A stretch of DNA of 34,430 bases from JBFEYJ01 sp041562215 (lineage in GTDB: Bacteria; Pseudomonadota; Gammaproteobacteria; Thiohalomonadales; Thiohalomonadaceae): the NCBI GenBank assembly GCA_041562215.1, contig JBFEYJ010000008.1, positions 1 through 34,430 on the forward strand. Direction: 5' to 3'. The notes under the pieces were generated by a model. That model ran no database searches, was not told where the DNA came from, and saw only the letters and a program-made list of their open reading frames with translations. The position numbers and the translations under genes were made by a program. Positions 31,682-34,430 of this stretch are shown one piece after another (position 1 is the first letter of the stretch; each line of letters opens with the position of its first letter).

Positions 31682-32307
31682 TTCGGCTGAAAGCGGGTTT
31701 TGTGATGGCGGCCGTGATCCTGCTATTGCTGTCCAGCCCTGCGTTGCAGGCGGCAGTGGGGGCACAGCAACTCGTTATCGACACCTCAACCCGTGTCCTT
31801 GAGCGTCTGCGACAGGATCAGGAGAATCTGAAGGCTAACCCGGAACTCATCTACCCGCTGGTCGAAGATCTGGTGTTACCGCATTTCGATTTCGAACGCA
31901 TGTCCATCTGGGTTCTGGGTAAGAATTGGCGCAAGGCTGATAGTGAACAGCAAAAGCAGTTCATCGATGCGTTTCGTACCCTTCTCGTGCGGACATACGC
32001 CAAGGCGCTGCTGGAATATACCGATCAGGAAGTCAGGTACCTGCCCTTCCATTCCGAGGAGGATGCCAAACGGGTGACGGTCCGCACCGAGATCGCCCAG
32101 CCCGCCGGGGTCAATATTCCTCTCAATTACAGTATGTTCCTGAATCGGGAAGGGAAGTGGAAAGTGTATGATATCAGCGTTGATGGCGTCAGCCTGGTGA
32201 CCAATTACCGTACCTCATTTGCCAGCGAAATCCGTAAAGGCGGCATTGCCAAGCTGCTGGAACGACTGGCGGAGATGAATGCCGCTAAAGGGGCCGCAGG
32301 TGAGTAA
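31678..32307 (+). CDS. mlaC: Periplasmic phospholipid-binding protein MlaC
   Basis: Soluble shuttle that carries phospholipid between MlaA at the outer membrane and MlaFEDB at the inner membrane. The 209 residues start with a signal peptide (AGFVMAAVILLLLSSPALQA, cleavage near residue 26). The Ttg2/MlaC fold follows, with LVEDLVLPHFDFERMSIWVLGKNWRKA, QQKQFIDAFRTLLVRTYAKALLEY and the WKVYDISVDGVSLVTNYRTSF block. The ATG overlaps the mlaD stop by four bases, and the 3' end overlaps mlaB by eight. Confidence 0.96.
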   Translation: MIRLKAGFVMAAVILLLLSSPALQAAVGAQQLVIDTSTRVLERLRQDQENLKANPELIYPLVEDLVLPHFDFERMSIWVLGKNWRKADSEQQKQFIDAFRTLLVRTYAKALLEYTDQEVRYLPFHSEEDAKRVTVRTEIAQPAGVNIPLNYSMFLNREGKWKVYDISVDGVSLVTNYRTSFASEIRKGGIAKLLERLAEMNAAKGAAGE

Positions 32308-32620
32308 GGCCGGGATTCATCGCGTCGACGGCAGGTTAAAAGTTAGCGGTGAGCTGACTTTTGCCACAGTGACCGGAGTGCTCGGTGAAAGTCGTGAGCT
32401 GTTTGCTCAGGCCGGAGAGTCAATTGAAGTCGTCTTACAGGACGTAGAGCGGGTTGACAGTGCCGGGCTGGCCCTACTCATCGAATGGATGCGAGAGGCG
32501 CATAGCCAGGGTAAGTCGATCCGTTTCTTCGAGTTGCCGGAACAGATGATGGCCATTGCCGCCGCCAGTGATCTAGATACCATCTTGCCCCTATCCCCCA
32601 GTCTTGGGGAGCCTTCCTGA
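32300..32620 (+). CDS. mlaB: STAS-domain protein MlaB
   Basis: Small cytoplasmic STAS protein that binds MlaF and is needed for assembly and activity of the Mla ATPase. The 106 residues form one STAS domain: GRLKVSGELTFATVTGVL, then IEVVLQDVERVDSAGLALLIEWMREA with the conserved DSAG, and SIRFFELPEQMMAIAAASDLDTIL. GTG 32300 is preferred because AAGGGG (32288-32293) sits six bases before it; ATG 32279 would add seven residues inside mlaC. It is the last gene of the tightly overlapping mlaFEDCB set. Confidence 0.93.
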   Translation: MSKAGIHRVDGRLKVSGELTFATVTGVLGESRELFAQAGESIEVVLQDVERVDSAGLALLIEWMREAHSQGKSIRFFELPEQMMAIAAASDLDTILPLSPSLGEPS

Positions 32621-32715
32621 GAACGGATCGGCACTATTACGTCTCAAGGGTTACAAAATGCGGGCGCAACCGGTATCATTTCCTGCACTTTCAATAGCCT
32701 CTTGGAACAATAATC

Positions 32716-32970
32716 ATGCAGCCTGAAGACGTAAAAGCGTTGATCGAAGCCGGTTTGCCTGGTTCCCAGGTAGTCGCCAAGGGTGACGGAAGCCATTTCG
32801 ATGTTATTGTTGTCAGTGCCGACTTCGAGAGCAAAACGATGGTGGAGGAGCAGCGAATGGTGTTCGCTACGCTAGGTGACAGGATCACTTCCGGAGAGAT
32901 CCATGCCATCAATATCAAGGCCTATACACCGGATGAGTGGAAGACTGCCAGTAAGATCCAGATCTCCTGA
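32716..32970 (+). CDS. ibaG: BolA-family iron-sulfur cluster partner IbaG
   Basis: BolA-like protein that pairs with monothiol glutaredoxins and is linked to iron-sulfur handling and acid stress. The 84 residues match E. coli IbaG (YrbA). The class II KH-like fold is seen in KALIEAGLPGSQVVAKGDGSHFDVIVVS, with the family His (SHFD), then the VEEQRMVFATLGDRI helix and the HAINIKAYTPDEW ending typical of IbaG. It lies 95 bases after mlaB and 61 before murA, the conserved gammaproteobacterial order. Confidence 0.96.
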   Translation: MQPEDVKALIEAGLPGSQVVAKGDGSHFDVIVVSADFESKTMVEEQRMVFATLGDRITSGEIHAINIKAYTPDEWKTASKIQIS

Positions 32971-33031
32971 TCCCCTTCCAGTTTGGCGCATCGGATAACG
33001 AACGCGCTTTTGCCCTGCTAGTACGAGAACT

Positions 33032-34336
33032 ATGGATAAATTAATTATTACCGGCGGGACCACCCTAAATGGTGAGATCCGAATTTCCGGTGCCAAGAAC
33101 GCTGCGCTGCCGATTCTGGCGGCGACCCTGCTGGCCGATGAGCCGGTGACTGTCTGCAACGTCCCTCATCTTCACGATATCACCACCACCATGGAGTTAT
33201 TGGGTAACATGGGGGTGGAGCTGGTCATTGACGAGAAGCTCAATATTGAGGTCCATGCCTCGACCATCCAGGAATTTTACGCCCCCTATGAACTGGTGCG
33301 CACTATGCGCGCCTCGATTCTGGTGCTCGGGCCGCTGCTGGCCCGGCATGGTAAGGCCGATGTGTCACTGCCCGGCGGTTGCGCGATCGGTTCGCGCCCG
33401 GTGAATATCCACATCGAAGGGTTGCGTGCGATGGGGGCCGATATCAAGGTGGAAAACGGTTATATCAGGGCCACCACACACGGCAGACGCTTGCAAGGGA
33501 CCGTACTGGATTTGGAAGTGGTCACCGTCACCGGCACCGAAAACCTGATGATCGCCGCCACCTTGGCTGAGGGCACAACGGTGCTCAATAATGCCGCTCG
33601 CGAACCTGAGGTAGTTGACCTGGCCAACTTCCTCAACAGCCTCGGTGCTCGCATTAGCGGTGCCGGGACCGAGACCATGATTATTGAAGGTGTAGAGCGG
33701 CTGCATGGTGGCCGTTACTGCGTGCTGCCCGATCGCATTGAAACCGGCACCTATCTGGTGGCGGCTGCGATCACCGGCGGCAAAGTCAAGCTCAAGGACA
33801 CCCGTCCCGACCTTCTTGATACCGTGCTTGATAAGTTACGTGAGGCCGGTGCCGATATCGAGTGCGGTGAGGACTGGATCAGCCTCGATATGAAAGGTCG
33901 TCGCCCGAAGGCGGTGGACCTGGAGACCGCTCCCTATCCCGATTTTCCCACCGACATGCAGGCGCAGTTCACCGCGCTGAACTGTATTGCTGAGGGCAGT
34001 GGCACGATTATCGAGACGGTGTTCGAGAACCGCTTTATGCATGTGCAGGAGATGCAGCGCATGGGGGCGGATATCCAGATCGAGGGTAACACCGCCGTCA
34101 CCACTGGGGTCGAGCGTCTTACCGGGGCACCGGTTATGGCCACAGATCTGCGTGCCTCTGCCAGCCTGGTGCTGGCAGGGTTGGTGGCTGAGGGTGAGAC
34201 GGTGGTCGATCGGATCTACCACATCGACCGCGGCTATGAGTGTATCGAGGAGAAATTATCCCAACTCGGCGCACACATCCGCCGTGTGCCGGAGAACCAT
34301 TTTGAAGGCTCGGTGATGATGGATGTCATGCCATGA
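33032..34336 (+). CDS. murA: UDP-N-acetylglucosamine 1-carboxyvinyltransferase
   Basis: Transfers enolpyruvate from PEP to UDP-GlcNAc, the first committed step of peptidoglycan synthesis and the target of fosfomycin. The 434 residues are about 15 longer than E. coli MurA (419); the excess is a C-terminal tail (ENHFEGSVMMDVMP). The catalytic Cys117 lies in the loop SLPGGCAIGSRPVN, so the fosfomycin-sensitive Cys form is present. The substrate-binding Lys22 (SGAKNAALP) and the FPTDMQAQF motif with conserved Asp are also visible. Near the end ATDLRASASLVLAGL is typical. The last four bases overlap hisG (ATGA). Confidence 0.98.
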   Translation: MDKLIITGGTTLNGEIRISGAKNAALPILAATLLADEPVTVCNVPHLHDITTTMELLGNMGVELVIDEKLNIEVHASTIQEFYAPYELVRTMRASILVLGPLLARHGKADVSLPGGCAIGSRPVNIHIEGLRAMGADIKVENGYIRATTHGRRLQGTVLDLEVVTVTGTENLMIAATLAEGTTVLNNAAREPEVVDLANFLNSLGARISGAGTETMIIEGVERLHGGRYCVLPDRIETGTYLVAAAITGGKVKLKDTRPDLLDTVLDKLREAGADIECGEDWISLDMKGRRPKAVDLETAPYPDFPTDMQAQFTALNCIAEGSGTIIETVFENRFMHVQEMQRMGADIQIEGNTAVTTGVERLTGAPVMATDLRASASLVLAGLVAEGETVVDRIYHIDRGYECIEEKLSQLGAHIRRVPENHFEGSVMMDVMP

Positions 34337-34430
34337 ACACTACCCTTACTATCGCCCTCTCCAAGGGGCGTATCTTCAAAGAGACCCTGCCCCTGCTGGC
34401 GCACGCTGATATCGTACCGGTGGATGATCC
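34333..34430 (+). CDS. hisG: ATP phosphoribosyltransferase, N-terminal fragment (3' truncated by window edge)
   Basis: First enzyme of histidine synthesis, joining ATP and PRPP. Only 32 codons are in the window; they read LTIALSKGRIFKETLPLL, the start of the short-form HisG, where SKGRI is the family opening motif. The ATG overlaps the murA stop in ATGA. The murA-hisG junction is conserved in Pseudomonas and several other gammaproteobacteria, where hisD and hisC follow. Confidence 0.92.
   Translation, partial: MNTTLTIALSKGRIFKETLPLLAHADIVPVDD

Noticed and set aside
32656..32679. Possible sigma-70 promoter before ibaG (TATCAT at 32674-32679)
   Set aside because: The -10 is good but the best upstream hexamer matches the -35 consensus at only three of six positions with 18-base spacing, so it is not listed as a feature.
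1..34430. CRISPR array, tRNA or rRNA genes, prophage or insertion sequence
   Set aside because: No regularly spaced repeats, cloverleaf-like stretches, rRNA motifs, transposase or integrase genes were seen; almost all of the sequence is assigned to conserved housekeeping genes.

Overview
The window is a gene-dense chromosomal segment from a gammaproteobacterium. Gene content and order match the group: leuS-lptE-holA, nadD-rsfS-rlmH, maf-rng-yhdP, the lptCAB/kdsCD/rpoN/hpf/ptsN block, mlaFEDCB-ibaG-murA and hisG. It differs from enterobacteria in carrying HPr kinase (hprK), an EIIA-Man protein, HPr and EI together, mgtE, mlaA beside the other mla genes, and murA directly followed by hisG. This suggests a Chromatiales- or Thiotrichales-like lineage; that placement is inference from synteny. 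I see no phage, IS, CRISPR, tRNA or rRNA, and no gene-free stretch over 300 bases.

Region 1 (2-14040, + strand). The 3' part of leuS is followed by lptE (LPS assembly lipoprotein), holA (clamp-loader delta subunit), proA, a short FimV-like membrane protein, nadD, rsfS, rlmH, a maf nucleotide pyrophosphatase, rng, the very long AsmA-like gene yhdP, a small exported protein and a Nit-type amidase. A bidirectional hairpin terminator at about 14015-14045 ends this unit and probably also ends the convergent unit.

Region 2 (14226-28605, - strand, read from high to low coordinates). A short zinc-ribbon-like protein and mlaA come first, then a candidate terminator. A long, tightly packed series follows: yrbG (cation/Ca2+ exchanger), a metal-binding HMA protein, kdsD, kdsC, lptC, lptA, lptB, rpoN, hpf, ptsN, hprK, rapZ, EIIA-Man, ptsH (HPr), ptsI (EI), mgtE and yjgA/darP. 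Many neighbours overlap by 4-20 bases. The unit joins KDO synthesis and LPS export with sigma-54, ribosome hibernation and a phosphotransfer chain that has no sugar permease in view, so the PTS here is probably regulatory.

Region 3 (28869-34430, + strand, divergent). An unrecognised 212-residue protein, weakly DUF72-like at its N-terminus, precedes mlaF, mlaE, mlaD, mlaC, mlaB, ibaG, murA and the first 32 codons of hisG. With mlaA across the divergent region, every Mla component (A-F) lies within about 5 kb.

Most of the window is conserved housekeeping sequence and I did not find a clearly new system. The items most worth a second look are the compact HprK/HPr/EIIA/EI circuit, the DUF72-like gene and the zinc-ribbon gene flanking the divergent mla region, the HMA gene between yrbG and kdsD, the truncated FimV-like gene between proA and nadD, and the small exported protein between yhdP and nit.
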